From Boswellia sacra (Eukaryota > Streptophyta > Magnoliopsida > Sapindales > Burseraceae), in NCBI GenBank assembly GCA_013180625.2, contig SNVD02010008.1, forward strand, positions 1 to 64,000: DNA of 64,000 bases, written 5' to 3'. Of the stretch, positions 47,943 to 59,639 are shown piece by piece. Below the pieces are notes generated by a model, which had not been told where the DNA came from, ran no database searches, and saw nothing but the letters and a program-made list of their open reading frames with translations. Within the stretch, counting starts at the first letter, position 1. Every line of letters starts with the position of its first letter. The position numbers and the translations under genes are program-made.

Positions 47943-48466
47943 TGATGCAATTGTGACTCAAGTCACTGCATCTCAACCAGCAACATACTGTTATTTTTTG
48001 CTGCTATCTATCTGTTGTTGTTCTGTTGCTGTCTATCTGCTACTGTTTTGCTATCTGTCTACAGCTGTCTTGCTGTCTGTTTGCTGGTTGGTGTATTTTC
48101 ACTTATAGTCAGCCACTTAGAAAGGCTATTAAAACTGATGTGCAGTAGATGCAGGTCATGTAAGTTGTATAACAACTTGGTAAAGAAAAGTAAGTGTAGA
48201 AGAAGCAAAAACAGAGAGCTTAGAGTGGTTCTGAGCTAAGAGTGCAGTGAGGAGAGTGTGTAATCCAAATTCTCTCTTGTGCATTCATTTCTATCCCTCC
48301 CGTGAAGAAGATCATGGATCGAACCACATAAATTCTGTTGTGTTCTTGTTTATGTTTCTGCACTTAAACATAGTTTGTATGCTTGCATGAGAGCACAGAA
48401 AATTTCTAGATTTTCTGCTTCAAAACAACCTACTCTAGGCACAAATTATCTCCAGGTTTCTTCACA
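47943..48466 (+). repeat. Copia-4 5' LTR (524 bp)
   Basis: Begins TGATGCAATTGTGACTC and ends TTTCTTCACA. It contains CTGT-rich microrepeats (CTGCTATCTATCTGTTGTTG-like) around 47995-48080. Confidence 0.88.
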
Positions 48467-48468
48467 AC

Positions 48469-48480
48469 TAGTATCAGAGC
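48469..48480 (+). other. Primer-binding site of Copia-4
   Basis: TAGTATCAGAGC, one base off the iMet complement, two bases inside the LTR. Confidence 0.8.
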
Positions 48481-48558
48481 TGAGTGTTAAAGATCTGAAG
48501 GTGGTTTGCTTCAAACAAGGAAGGTTTCTCTGCTGAGAAGGAAGATCTTGAGGTTGTA

Positions 48559-49349
48559 ATGGCAAACCAGAAAATGGAGATAGAAAAATCTGATGGCAAG
48601 ACAAATTTTGGTTTATGGAAAATGAAGATTCAAGCATTGCTTGGAAACATGGGGCTTGATGAAGCCTTGGAGGACGAAGAAAAAGTGCCTGAAGATTCAA
48701 CACTAGAAAAATGGGCTAAAGTTCAGAAGAATGCTAACAACACAATCATTCTTAGCTTAGGAGATCAAGTTCTTCGGAAGGTCTCCAAAGAAACCATAGC
48801 TGCATCATTTGGAAGAAGCTTGAAGAAATCTATATGGTAAAGTCTCTTCCTAATAGAATTTATTTAAAACAAAAATTCTATGGATTTAGCATGGATGAAT
48901 CTAAATCAGTAGATGAAAATATAGATGAATTTACCAAGATAAGTTTAGATGTTGAGAATGTAGGAGTGAAAGTTGAAGATGAAGATCAAGCTGTCATTTT
49001 GTTAAACTCATTGCCTAAAACATATGACCAGCTTAGAGATACTTTGAAGTCTAGCAAGGATACTCTAAGTTTAGAAGGAGTTGTTACTGCAATTCATTCA
49101 AAGGAATTAGATCTTAAGATTGAAGGAAAAAGTTCTAACTCTGGAGAAGGCCTCACTGCTAGAGAAGAGTTGAAAAAAGAAACTTTAATGCTAAAGGTAG
49201 CCATGGTAGATCAGAATCTAAATCTAGAGGTAAATTCAGATTCTTCCATTGTAACAAAGAGGAACATATTAGATGAAATTGTCCTAATAGGAAAGGTAGA
49301 AAGGCAAATGATGCGGCAAAAAAAGAAGAGAGTGGCAATGCAGCCATAG
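48559..49349 (+). pseudogene. Copia-4 Gag
   Basis: The frame from 48559 reads MEIEKSDGKTNFGLWKMKIQ, the copia Gag N terminus, for 93 codons, then shifts. The frame 48834-49349 continues with the helical part (KSVDENIDEFTKISLDVENV, LLNSLPKTYDQLRDTLKSS). The zinc knuckle near 49240-49295 has lost cysteines and contains a stop. Non-functional. Confidence 0.88.
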
Positions 49350-49389
49350 CTTCACAAGGATTTGATGATGCAAAGGTGTTAATGGTGAC

Positions 49390-50840
49390 AGATTGAGAAC
49401 AAAATGGTGATTAGGTTCTAGACAGAGGTTGCACTTTCACATATGCCCAAATAAGTCATGGTTTTCCACCTACAAACCATTGAATGAAGGGAAAGTTCTT
49501 ATGGGAAATAATGAGGCTTGCAATGTGGCTGGTATTGGAGAAATAAAATCGAAGCATCATGATGGGATGACGAGGACACAAACAAATGTAAGACATGTTC
49601 CTAGCTTGAAAAGGAATCTACCATCAGTTGGCATGTTAGATTCTAATGGTTACATAGCTAAGGCTGAAAATGGTGTTCTAGAAATCCTAAAAGGAGCCAT
49701 GGTTGTCCGAAAAGGATACAAAAAGAATGGTATTTACACTCTAAATGGTGAAACAATTTCTGCAGCAGCTGTAATAGCATCAAAATTAGAGGTAAATGTA
49801 GCTGATTTATAGCACATGCGTCTTGGACGTGTTAGCAAGAAAGGATTGAAGATTCTTGAAAAGCAAGGTGTCTTTGGAAAGCACAAATTACCAGAGCTGA
49901 AATTTTGTGAACACTGCGTTTTTGGAAAGAAAACTAGAGTGAAGTTTGCTGCAGCAGAGCACAACACCAAAGACGTCCTAGAATATGTCCATTCAGACCT
50001 ATGGGGGCCAGCCAAGACCAAGTCACTAAGTGGTGCCAGGTATTTTCTCACTTTTCTTGATGATTTTAGTAGGAGAGTATGGATTTACATGCTGAAATCT
50101 AAGGATGAAACATTAGAAAAATTCAAACATTGGAAGATAATGGTAGAAAATCTAACCAGCAAGAAATTAAAATTTCTTAGTACTGATAATGGTCTTGAGT
50201 TTTGTGGGGAAGAATTTACCAAATATTGTCAATAACATGGTGTGGTTAGACATAGAATAGTAAAGGGTACTTCTCAATAAAACTGGTTAGCTGAAAGAAT
50301 GAATAGAACCATTCTATAGAGGGTTAGATGCATCTGTTTAATGCTAAATTACCTGCAAGATTTTAGGCAAAGGCTGCTGCTACTGCTTGTTATTTAATTA
50401 ATAGGTGTCCTTCAACTACAATAGAGCTGGAGACTTCTCAGGAAGTGTGGACTGGTAGAGTACCAAGTCTTGATCACTTGAAAGTATTTGGAGCAACTGC
50501 CTATGCACGTATTAGGCAAGAGAAGCTTCAACCAAGAGCACTCAAATGCTTGTTTCATAGCTATCCTGTGAAAGGATACAAATCATGGTGTCCTGAGCTT
50601 GGAAAAGCAATAATCAACAGAGATGTGCTTTTCAAGGAAGAAGAAATTTTGGGATTAGATGAAAGTTTATGTCACAAGAGTAGTGGGTATGATAAATCTC
50701 ACCTTGCTGAATTTGAGTTTGAGATGAAGTCTCAAGATGTTGGGCTGAAAAATTCAGAAACTGAAGAGGAGACACATGATAAAGATGTGGAGCATGGTGA
50801 AGGGCAGCAAGATATGCAAGAAACTCAAATTGGTTAAGAG
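49390..50840 (+). pseudogene. Copia-4 protease, pre-integrase and integrase
   Basis: Protease motif near 49408 reads LDRGCTFHICP, so the catalytic serine of DSG is arginine. The pre-integrase block is 49429-49812. After one stop, 49816-50235 has the integrase zinc-finger part (FCEHCVFGKKTRVKF), VHSDLWGP and FLSTDNGLEF. The glutamate-bearing block (ERMNRTI) near 50290-50320 is flanked by stops. 50445-50837 covers the integrase C terminus (RALKCLFHSYPVKGYKSW). Confidence 0.88.
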
Positions 50841-52564
50841 ACACTTGATCAAGATGAAAATTCTGAAGATGCTGCAGAAGAGTTGCAAGACTATTTGCTT
50901 AGTATAGATAGAGCTAGAAGAGAAATAAAAGCTCCCAAGAGTTATGCTCAAGCTGATAATGTTGCCTATGCTTTACAAGTAGGAGAAGAACTTGAGCAAG
51001 AACCCACAAATTACATTGATGTTGTGACGGGAGAGAATTCAAAGCTTTGGATAGCTGCAATGAGGGAAGAAATGAGTTCTTTAGTAAAAAAATCAGACAT
51101 GGGAATTAATTCCAAAGCTAAAAGGAATTAAAGTGATAGGATGCAAATGGATTTTTAAGAAAAAAATCTGGTATTGATAGAGTATAACCTAAAAAATTCA
51201 AAGCTATACTTGTAGCTAAAGGTTATTCTCAAGTGGAGGGTATTGATTATCAAGAAATATATTCTTTGGTAGTGAGATATACATCCATTCGTCTTTTATT
51301 GACAATGGCAGCTCAAGAAGAATTGGAAATAGAACAAATGGATGTAAAAACGACTTTCTTACATGGAAACATTGAAGAAAAAATTTTGATGCAGCAACCT
51401 GAAGGCTTTGAAGTTAAAGGCAAAGAAAATCATGTGTGTTTGCTGACAAAATCACTCTATGGGCTGAAACAAGCCCCTAGACAATGGTATAAAAGGTTTG
51501 ATAGTTATATGATTGCAAATGGACTAAAGTGAAGTCAATTTGATAATTGTGTGTACTATCAAAAATTCTACAGTGGTTATTATCTCTATTTATTGTTATA
51601 TGTTGATGACATGTTGTTGATAGGAAAGAACAAGCAAAGTATCAACAAAGTTGAAGCATCTACTAAAATCTATGAAGGATATGGGTGCTGCAAAGAAGAT
51701 TCTTGGCATGGAGATAATTCGGGACAGATCCAAGAATAAATTATGGTTGAGTCAGAAAGACTACATAGAAAAATTGCTGGTCAAGTTCAACATGAACAAA
51801 GCAAGGATGGTTTCCACTCCCATGGGTGAACAAATCAAAATTTCTGCAGAAGATTGTCCCAAAACTGAAAAGGAGAAGGAGGAAATGGCTTCTATACCAT
51901 ATGCAAGCTTAGTTAGTTCTTTAATGTATGAAATGGTTTGCACTAGACCTGACCTTGCATATGCAGTGAGTATGGTTAGTAGATATATGAGTAATCCTAG
52001 AAGAATTCATTGGGATGCTGCCAAATGGATACTAAGATATCTAAGATGTTCAATTTCTCTTGGATTATGTTATGGAAAAGTTATGATTCAGGTGGAGTTT
52101 TGGAAGGATTTGTAGACTCAGACTATGCTAGAGACAAGGATAATATAAGATCAACCATAGGTTATGTGTTTACAATTTGGGGAAAAGCAATTAGTTAGAG
52201 AGCTGGGCTACAAAGCATGGTTACTCTTTCAACAACTGAAGTTGAATATATTGAAGCTACAGAGGCAATCAAAGAAGGTTTATGGCTCAAAAGATTGATT
52301 ATGGAGTTAGGTGTTGATCAAGACAGTTTTATACTCCATTGTGATAATCAAAATACCATCCATTTGATCAAGAATCAAGTTCATCATGGTAGAGCAAAGC
52401 ACATAGATGTCAAATATCATTTTGTGAAGGAAGTTGCAGAAAAAGGAATCGTTGCAGTGAAGAAAATTCCTACTACAAGAAACCTAGCTGACATGTTAAC
52501 CAAACCTCTCCCAACAGAAAAATTCAGGCTCTGTTTGAGCCTAATTGGAGTCACCAAGGCATAA
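50841..52564 (+). pseudogene. Copia-4 reverse transcriptase and RNase H
   Basis: Pieces in four frames: 50883-51131 (RT N terminus), 51233-51532 (IEQMDVKTTFLHGNIEEKIL, SLYGLKQAPRQWYKRFD), 51551-51739 (catalytic LLLYVDDMLLIG), 51651-52115 (thumb, then MVCTRPDLAYAVSMVSRYMS) and 52217-52564 (RNase H TLSTTEVEYIEATEA, DNQNTIHLIKN, TKPLPTEKF). Every junction carries a stop or frameshift. Confidence 0.9.
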
Positions 52565-52613
52565 TTGGAGATTTGGAAGGAGAATGCACTGATCTTGAGT
52601 CAAGGTGGAGAAT

Positions 52614-53135
52614 TAATGTAATTGTGACTCAAGTCACTGCATCTCAACCCGCAACATGCTGTTATCTTTTGCTCTGTCTGTCTATTGTTGTTCTGCTGAT
52701 ATCTATCTATTGCTGTTTTGCTGTCTGTCTGCAGTGTCTTGCTATCTGTTTGCTGGTTAGTGTATTTTCACTCATAGTCAGCCACTTAGAAAGGCTATTA
52801 ATATTGATGTGCAGTAGATGCAGGTCATGTAAGTTATATAACAACTTAGTAAAGAAAACTAAGTGCAGAAGAAGCAAAAACAGAGAGCTTAGAGTGGTTT
52901 TGAGCTGAGATTGCAGTGAGGAGAGTGTGTAATCCAAATTCTCTCTAGTGCATTCATTTCTATCCCTCCCGTGGAGTAGATCATGGATCGAACCACGTAA
53001 ATTTTGTTGTGTTCTTGTTTATGTTTCTGCACTTAAACACAGTTTGCATGCTTGTATGAGAGCACAGAAAATTTCTAGATTTTCTGCTTCAAAACAACCT
53101 ACTCTAGGCACAAATTATCTCTAGGTTTCTTCACA
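52614..53135 (+). repeat. Copia-4 3' LTR (522 bp)
   Basis: Preceded by the polypurine tract AAGGTGGAGAAT (about 52602-52613). Its first bases read TAATGTAATTG where the 5' LTR has TGATGCAATTG, two transitions including loss of the terminal TG. Ends TTCTTCACA. Confidence 0.88.
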
Positions 53136-53823
53136 CTCATCGTTATTATTACTCCTTTCTTTACTAGATGACAATTTAATTATTTAAATTTCAAAATAAT
53201 TATTTTCAACAAAAATGCATAAAATGGTTTTTCTTAATAACTCTAATACACTCCAATCCAGTACGTATCGCTATATTTAATTTTTTTTTTGCAAATTTAT
53301 TTGTTTAATTCTTGGAAAAAGTATCATGCTATATATGTTCCTTTCCTGTAGGTCTTTTCAAGTGATTGATAAAAATATATGATAAGTTTTGTATCATTAT
53401 CGAGTAATTAAATAGAGAAAAAAGCATTTATAATGACCATTCAAAAAGCAAAGGAAAAGAAAACAGAAAAGAATTGGTTGAAATAAATTTTCTATATATG
53501 AAGTAGAGTTGAATCAATTTACCATGTGATTTCTATGAAAATCAAAATTATTTTCCTCCGGCTTAAGTACATCTATTACCATGCTAAAAGATTACAAATA
53601 TGTGGGTGACGGAACACATTTATATGTTAGAGTCATGAACCTTATTAATTAAAATCTATAAAACTCATCTTAATCTAAGCTAAGCTAGTTGATTTTCAAT
53701 AATTATAATATCTTTTACTTTTATTATAATAAGAAAATTTTCAATTTTTTTCCCTAAAATCTTATGTTATTTGTATTTAGGGTTATGTCAACCAGGCTCA
53801 AAAGCTCTCTCCACCATCATTTC
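53136..53823 (+). repeat. Repeat R, copy 3, between Copia-4 and the Tat element
   Basis: Matches 19290-19828 of R1 and 46420-47140 of R2, including the right part absent from R1 (TCAATAATTATAATATC, then ATGTCAACCAGGCTCAAAAG). Ends in ATTTC (53819-53823), left target duplicate of the Tat element. Confidence 0.85.
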
Positions 53824-54204
53824 TGTTATGGCCATAACAAAATTGGGCCTCAATTATTTCTAATACAATAAGCTCATTACGGAAGCCTTTATTTGGGCCT
53901 ATTATCTGGGTCCCACAATGACCCATCCTGACTCCTATATAAACCCTCCGAATTATTACTCAAGGTATGCACACTTTTCTGAACTCATTCTCTCTCTAAA
54001 TTTCCTTTGCTTTGGAGAGCTTCTCTCTCTAGGAAATTCTCCCAGAAAATTCCGGAGTGCCAGAAACTAACTTGAGCGTCGGAGGATTCTCGCCGGCACC
54101 ACCGTCGGCACCCCTGACTATTTTTCTTTACTCACAGGATTGGACCCGACGTAAGACCCGAGCTCTGACCCGCTTCCCGGCTGTCCAGAAATCGTGTATC
54201 AACA
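53824..54204 (+). repeat. Tat-type element 5' LTR (381 bp)
   Basis: Begins TGTTATGGCCATAACA, itself an inverted repeat, and ends GTGTATCAACA. TATATAAA box at 53936-53943. Only a handful of differences from the 3' LTR are visible, so the insertion is fairly young. Confidence 0.93.
53936..53943 (+). promoter_or_regulatory. Putative TATA box of the Tat-type 5' LTR
   Basis: TATATAAA, conserved at 62138-62145 in the 3' LTR. The transcript would start shortly downstream near the pyrimidine-rich CTCTCTCTAAA stretch. Confidence 0.55.
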
Positions 54205-54230
54205 GTTGACGCCGTCTGTGGGAACGACAG
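54205..54230 (+). other. Primer-binding site and leader of the Tat-type element
   Basis: GTTGACGCCGTCTGTGGGA follows the LTR directly, a close variant of the TTGGCGCCGTCTGTGGG leader seen in many Tat-lineage elements. I do not assign the primer tRNA. Confidence 0.65.
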
Positions 54231-54279
54231 TTTAAGCCTCTTTAGTTGTTGCTCCCGTCCAAACGTACTCAAATACATC

Positions 54280-56787
54280 ATGAGTCACGACTCCCAACAC
54301 TCAACCTCCCTAAAGGTTGACGAAGAAATTGAGGTTGAAGCACCTCCCCGACGCCGAAGGGTAGTTGATACAGGGAGAGCATTAGTGATATCCTCTGGGG
54401 TGGGGCCTAACCTCAGGCAACCCCGACTCCCACTTAGAAGACCGAAGAAGGGCAACACGAATCAATTAACTACCATGGAACATACCATGCAAAATTTCAG
54501 TGAACAAATGAATCGCATGGTGACTATGTTCAACCAAGCATTTGGACAAAGTGCTCAGCAGGCTGCAAACACTGCCGAGAATAACCCAATAAGTGCCATG
54601 GTAGTACCTAATGTCCAGACGGATGTTGGTGGGCGTCCTGATTTAGTCGCCCAGACTACTGGATTGCCTCGCCATTAGGTCATTCAACCGAATCTTCCCC
54701 ATCTTATTATTCAGGGAGGGGATGGTCGCCCACAGATTCCCTCTCCCTCGCATATCATATCTGAACAACAGTTAGTAGGAGTAGACCTTCGACACTCTCT
54801 GAACCAGAAGCGCCATACAAGCGTTGAGCAGGTGCCAAGGGGAAGTAATGTTGATCAGCCCGCCTATTCTTATCATGGTCCTTACGCTCCAGGGGCTAAT
54901 TATCAGTTAAAAAGAAATCGCCCCAGCTCACCACCTAGAGTTAAGAATCATCGCCCAGATGTTGCCCCAATGGATGTCTCGAAGGAAGAGACGTCAGACA
55001 ATCATTATGCAGAATTCAAGCGAGAAATGGATGAAAAAATCCATAAGCTGGAGAAGTTGATTAACCGTTCGGGAGGAGAAGAAGATGGTCGTCCACAATG
55101 GGAATCACCCTTTGCTGAAGATATTCTAAGGGAAAGATACCCATACGGATTCCGGATGCCGCAACTCGAGCTTTACCAAGGGACAACGGACCCCCGAGAG
55201 CATTTAGACTCTTTTATCTCTCATATGGAGATACAAGGGGTCTCAGGGGGAATCATGTGCAGAACTTTTTCTCTTACCCTTGGAGGACCAGCTAAGCAAT
55301 GGTATAGAAGGCTACCAGCTGCATCCATCTCCAGCTTTGATGAGCTTGCCCATAGTTTCCTCACACATTTTAGCAATATGAAAGCAAGAAGTCGACCAGC
55401 ACAGAGCCTTCTTTCAATCAAGCAGGGTCGTAATGAATCCCTCCGTGCATTTTTAGACAGATATCAGCGGGAGGTTGCCCGAGTGGATCTATTTCATGAT
55501 GGTTACGCTATGCAAGGCTTGGTTTAAGGAATCAGAGGGGAGCTCCCTCTAGCATGGGAATTCTCTGTTAACCTCCCACGTACGTATCAAGAAGCATTAG
55601 CAAGGGTCTCTAGCCATGCTGATGCAGAGGAAATTTTTCAAGCAAATTACCCTGGGCAGACCCCGGTGGTACCTAATTCCTCACGTACAGATAGACGACC
55701 CTATGATAATCATAGAGGAGAATCTCATGATAGAAATCGAAGGTCAATTTTGGATCGTCGCTCTGCGTGAGATACAGTCAGAAATGATCGCTTCCTGTTG
55801 CAAGGGTCATCCACCCGACCCCATCAAGAGCATCATGATCAACCTCAAGAGGAACACCGTACATTCATGTTACTTAATATGCCACAGCAGGATATTTTGA
55901 AGGAAATCAAAGATAAAGGTCTATTGAAAGAACCTGCCCCCTTACGGTCGAATCCAAAAGCAAGAGACAAGAGAAAGTTTTGTCATTTCCATCAGGCTCA
56001 TGGTCATAATACTGCGGATTGCTTCGAACTGAGAAGACAAATCGAGGGTCTTATCAAGGATGGCCAGCTACAAGAATACATTTATCGGCCCCCTGAACCA
56101 TCCAACAAGAGTGATAAAGGGAAGGAACCACTAGAAGAAGTAGCCACAATTTTTGGGAGAGTAGTGGCTGGTTCGAGTTCCCAAGCCCGAAGGCACCTAG
56201 CTAGGCAAGCAAGATATGACCTCCCTCGCCACGAAGTCAACTTGACAGCCTCTTCCACCAATGCAGGAGATCATCATGTTATCTCCTTTTCATCTCAAGA
56301 TACGCATGGAATCCATCATCCACATTGTGATGCCTTAGTCCTCACAGTAATAGTGGCCAATAAAAGACTACGAAGAGTGTTGATCGATAACAGGAGCTCA
56401 GCTGACATAATGTCGTTGGATGCATTTGATCGATTGGGTCTCAACCGTATAGATATTAGAGGCATCCAAACTTCTCTGATGGGATTCGCTGGAGGAAAGG
56501 TTATTCCCGAAGGAGTAATTTCATTACCCGTGACCTTGGGAGAAGGTTCCCTACAGACAACCAGGATAGTGAATTTTCTCGTGGTAGATCATATGGGAGT
56601 TTATAACGCTATCCTTGGTCGGCCATCACTTTACGACTTCAAGGCCGTGATGGGTGTCTATCATCATGTCCTGAAATTTCCAACACCCTCAGGGATAGGA
56701 GAAGTTAGAGGTGAACAACAAACTTCTCGAGAATGCTACCACATGGCTCTTAAAGAGAAGGCACATAAGCTATTGATAATTCAATGA
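54280..56787 (+). pseudogene. Tat-type Gag and protease, one frame with three stops
   Basis: All of 54280-56787 is one reading frame, cut only by TAG (54676-54678), TAA (55525-55527) and TGA (55768-55770). Residues ~1-130 are a basic N terminus. The Retrotrans_gag domain is near 55140-55560 (RMPQLELYQGTTDPREHLDS, LGGPAKQWYRRLP, RSRPAQSLLSIKQGRNESLR). A knuckle of form C-x2-H-x4-H-x4-C lies at about 55980-56025. The protease core near 56370-56640 reads LIDNRSSADIMSLDAF where the family has D-T/S-G, so the catalytic triplet is lost. The protein ends at 56787 with no RT fused. Confidence 0.88.
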
Positions 56788-56817
56788 GAACCTTCCGTGG
56801 GCATAAGCTAAGTGGGC

Positions 56818-56991
56818 AAGTACTACGAAGTACTCGAGATCCCCATTGATGGAACATTGGGCCCTAACTGGGAAAGTCTTTATAGAGTCAAAGCTCTCAT
56901 CCGACCAGGCACCTACAGGCTGGTCACCATGGAGGGGAGGTTGCTCCGTCATCCATGGAGTATTGAGCACTCAAAGAAGTACTACCCGTAA
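56818..56991 (+). pseudogene. Remnant of the Tat-type pol C terminus
   Basis: 58 codons from KYYEVLEIPIDGTLGPNWES to HPWSIEHSKKYYP and a stop match the end of Tat-type integrases, where GPNWEGPY and a final NxxHLKKYY are conserved. Lying 30 bases after the protease frame, it shows that RT, RNase H and the integrase core were removed as one internal deletion. Confidence 0.75.
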
Positions 56992-57313
56992 TCTCTTTGT
57001 ATATGCAACTCTTTCCAGGAACTTATGCATATGTAACAACTCCCATAAGGAGACCAATAAAGAGATTACTAATAAAATGTTCAGTTTAGTGTATTTCAAA
57101 TCATACATCTTTAAAGCTCATGTATGATCGAGTTGCAAGGGGATGGAAAGAGTAAAAGAATACACCACCAGAAAGAAAAAGTTCTTGGAGTTCTTATTAT
57201 TTCAAAATTGGTTAAAGAGTGCCATACATATAGTCCAAGTAAGGACAACTCCTCACTTATAACATTGAACTGAAAGCAAAGACAATAAAAGGTAAAATCA
57301 ATTCCAACTAACT
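56992..57313. other. Spacer between pol remnant and antisense gene
   Basis: Non-coding; contains CAAGGGGATGGAAAGAG-like purine-rich DNA at about 57130 and the 3' flank of the antisense gene. Confidence 0.4.
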
Positions 57314-59546
57314 CTAAGAAGTGGCCTCATCATCTCCTTTTCCATCTGAAGACGATGAGGAAGAGTCGCCTTGCTTGGCCTCCCAGGCTGCTGTGTCCAA
57401 TGTCAACTCATAATCCTCATCTTTAAGGATGAGGCGGTGGAATTGCTCAGGATCAGAGTTCGCTGTCGGGATAGATTCTGCCACCAAGTTTAACTCTTCA
57501 GCTATGGGTGACTGATCAATCTCTGGGTAGCGGTCATAGAACCATCTACGCACTCCATTGACTCCATCAATGTAGGAGCGTTCCATAGCTTGCTGGTAGA
57601 TGCGACCCTACAGAAGTAAGCAACTGCCTTGTCGATCCTACTTTGCTGAGCAACAGCCCTCTCTCGAAGCTCTTGGCCAAAATCATTGGCCCTCTTATGT
57701 TGGATAGGTGTTTCCTTCTTGACTTCGGACGAGTCTGCCTTCATTCTGCCCATCTGTTCCTTCATCTCTGCCATTTTTCTTTCTGTTTCGGTTAAGTTGT
57801 CGAGGCAGACTAGATGTTTTGCCTTCCAGTCGTCAACCTCAAAAGTGAGATGGTTAACTTCCCTGAGAAGGTTGGTGTTGGTAGACTCCCCTTGAGCTAA
57901 GGGTTCTGTCGCCTACAGAAAGAAAGGCAAAGAGGGGAAAAGAGATAAGGCATGACTTTCAAAAGTATAAAAAAAGAGGGGTCTCAGTAAAACCTAACCT
58001 GAAGTATGATGCCCATCCCGACAGCGATCGCATCAAAGTATATGAGTTTTACATTCTCTGGAAAGACACTGGTAGGCATGAGACGTACAACACTTTGAGA
58101 CAATTCCCGAAGGTAGTCTCCACATGTTGAGCCACTCTGAAAGCCCGTACTGTCAAAAGTAAAACGTTTGGGTAGTTGAGAGGCTGAGGGTAACTTGCTC
58201 CCAGTAGGCTTCGAAGCTGCCACTTCATCCGCAGGCTGAACGAAGGTTGACCTATCAGGAACCGACTTCCGTATGGGAATCTCCTTGTGACCACTGGCTC
58301 TCCTCTTCGAAGGTCCAAGAGTTGGAGGACTTCCGCTCCGTTTCTTCTGGGAAGAACCAGGCCTGTCATGAGTGAAGGGCTTAAGCGGCATCTTGCCTAC
58401 AAGTTGAGCAAATTGCTTCTTGGGAGGATGTAAAGGAAACAGTCCTGCGCGAAAATAAAACTGGTAAGACGACAAGCACATGCTTGATGAAGTAAGATCA
58501 GAAAGGAATGATCAAGCTTACCTTCCTGAGGAATTGGAGGTGATAAGCCAAGACAGACCAATTGCTCCCGATCAGTGAGGCTATTCATGTTCTTCGAGTC
58601 CACGGGTAACCTGAGTACCACTTGCAAGTCGTCTCTCTCTTTCTGAGATAAAAGCGGACGTTTGGTCCAAGGAGCTGCAATAAAAACAGAAGAGAATGTC
58701 AGTTGATCAAGAGTTGTCATAATAAAGACGGATAGGGTGTCATTATAATAGGGTACCACAAGGACCAAAGCGCCTCCTGATCCTCAACTTTTCCCCCTTG
58801 GGACGAGCACCTTCTTGATACTTCCAACCGCCACCACACCAGAATTGTTTATACTTCCATTCTTACACATGGGAGGGGATGCCAAAAAGGCGGTTGGGGT
58901 CATCCGTCTTCCCTCGCTGGGATATATAATAATAACCCGTCTTCTCTCCATTCGGTGGGTGAATGGCAAAAATGTGCTTAACATGGTTGGTGGTAGGGTC
59001 ACCAAGGCCTGCGCTTCTGAATAAACTTTGGAAAGCTATCAGAAGTCTCCATCCATTGATCGACAGTTGGGTAGGGGCAATGCCCATAGCATCGAGCATA
59101 CGACGTACATAGTTATCAAAAAGCACCCGGAGACCAGCTCTCAATAACTCTAGGCTTAAACCAATGACACCTCGTGGTGGCCTACTCCACCGATCACCTT
59201 TCCTTGGAAGAAATAGGATGACTGAAGCCGGGATAAGGAAATGGGCTCTATATATTTTTAATCGATCGCTCGGGAGTTGATTATCAATATGGTCGGCCTC
59301 CCACCACTTTTCAACCTCCGGTTCACTATCTGAGGTAGCAGAAGACGACCAGTCGCTATCTCCCTCAGTATCTACCACCTTGTGGTTAACAGAATTCTGT
59401 CCTACCTCACGATCCTGACCGAAGAAGTTTTGGTAAAACTCATTAACTTCTTTACGGTTACTCACAGGATCTTTATCCTTGGAAGACTGGGTTTGATGAC
59501 TCGTTTCCCCCCGTAGCACTTTCACAGTGGTTTTAACTCTAGCCAT
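57314..59546 (-). pseudogene. Antisense four-exon gene of the Tat-type element (Transposase_28/PF04195-like)
   Basis: Inferred exons on the minus strand: 59546-58757, 58674-58522, 58444-57999 and 57912-57314. All introns have GT at the donor and AG at the acceptor, and the phases (1, 1, 0) join without loss of frame. A further AG acceptor lies directly before the ATG (MARVKTTVKV), suggesting a 5' UTR intron. Exon 1 holds a region like the plant 'putative gypsy-type transposon' domain (MLDAMGIAPTQLSINGWRLL, then GYYYISQRGK). Exon 3 is basic and Ser/Pro-rich; exon 4 is a coiled coil with an acidic Ser-rich end. One stop (58863-58865) and one frameshift near 57600 break it. Function unknown. Confidence 0.65.
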
Positions 59547-59639
59547 CTGCACAATCAAAGAGGGGTCGTTAGTCATCAAACCAAGTCTACTGAGGGAGGG
59601 AAGAGATAAAAAAAAAAACATGTTGGGGGACTGTATTGA

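Larger units (their letters stand above)
47943..53135 (+). mobile_element. Copia-4: complete but decayed Ty1/copia element
   Basis: 5,193 bp with LTRs at 47943-48466 and 52614-53135, a primer site and a full set of broken domains. Flanks ATCAT (47938-47942) and CTCAT (53136-53140) are a 5-bp duplication with one mismatch, and the R1 and R2 copies give the uninterrupted site. More frameshifts than Copia-3, so older. Confidence 0.9.
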
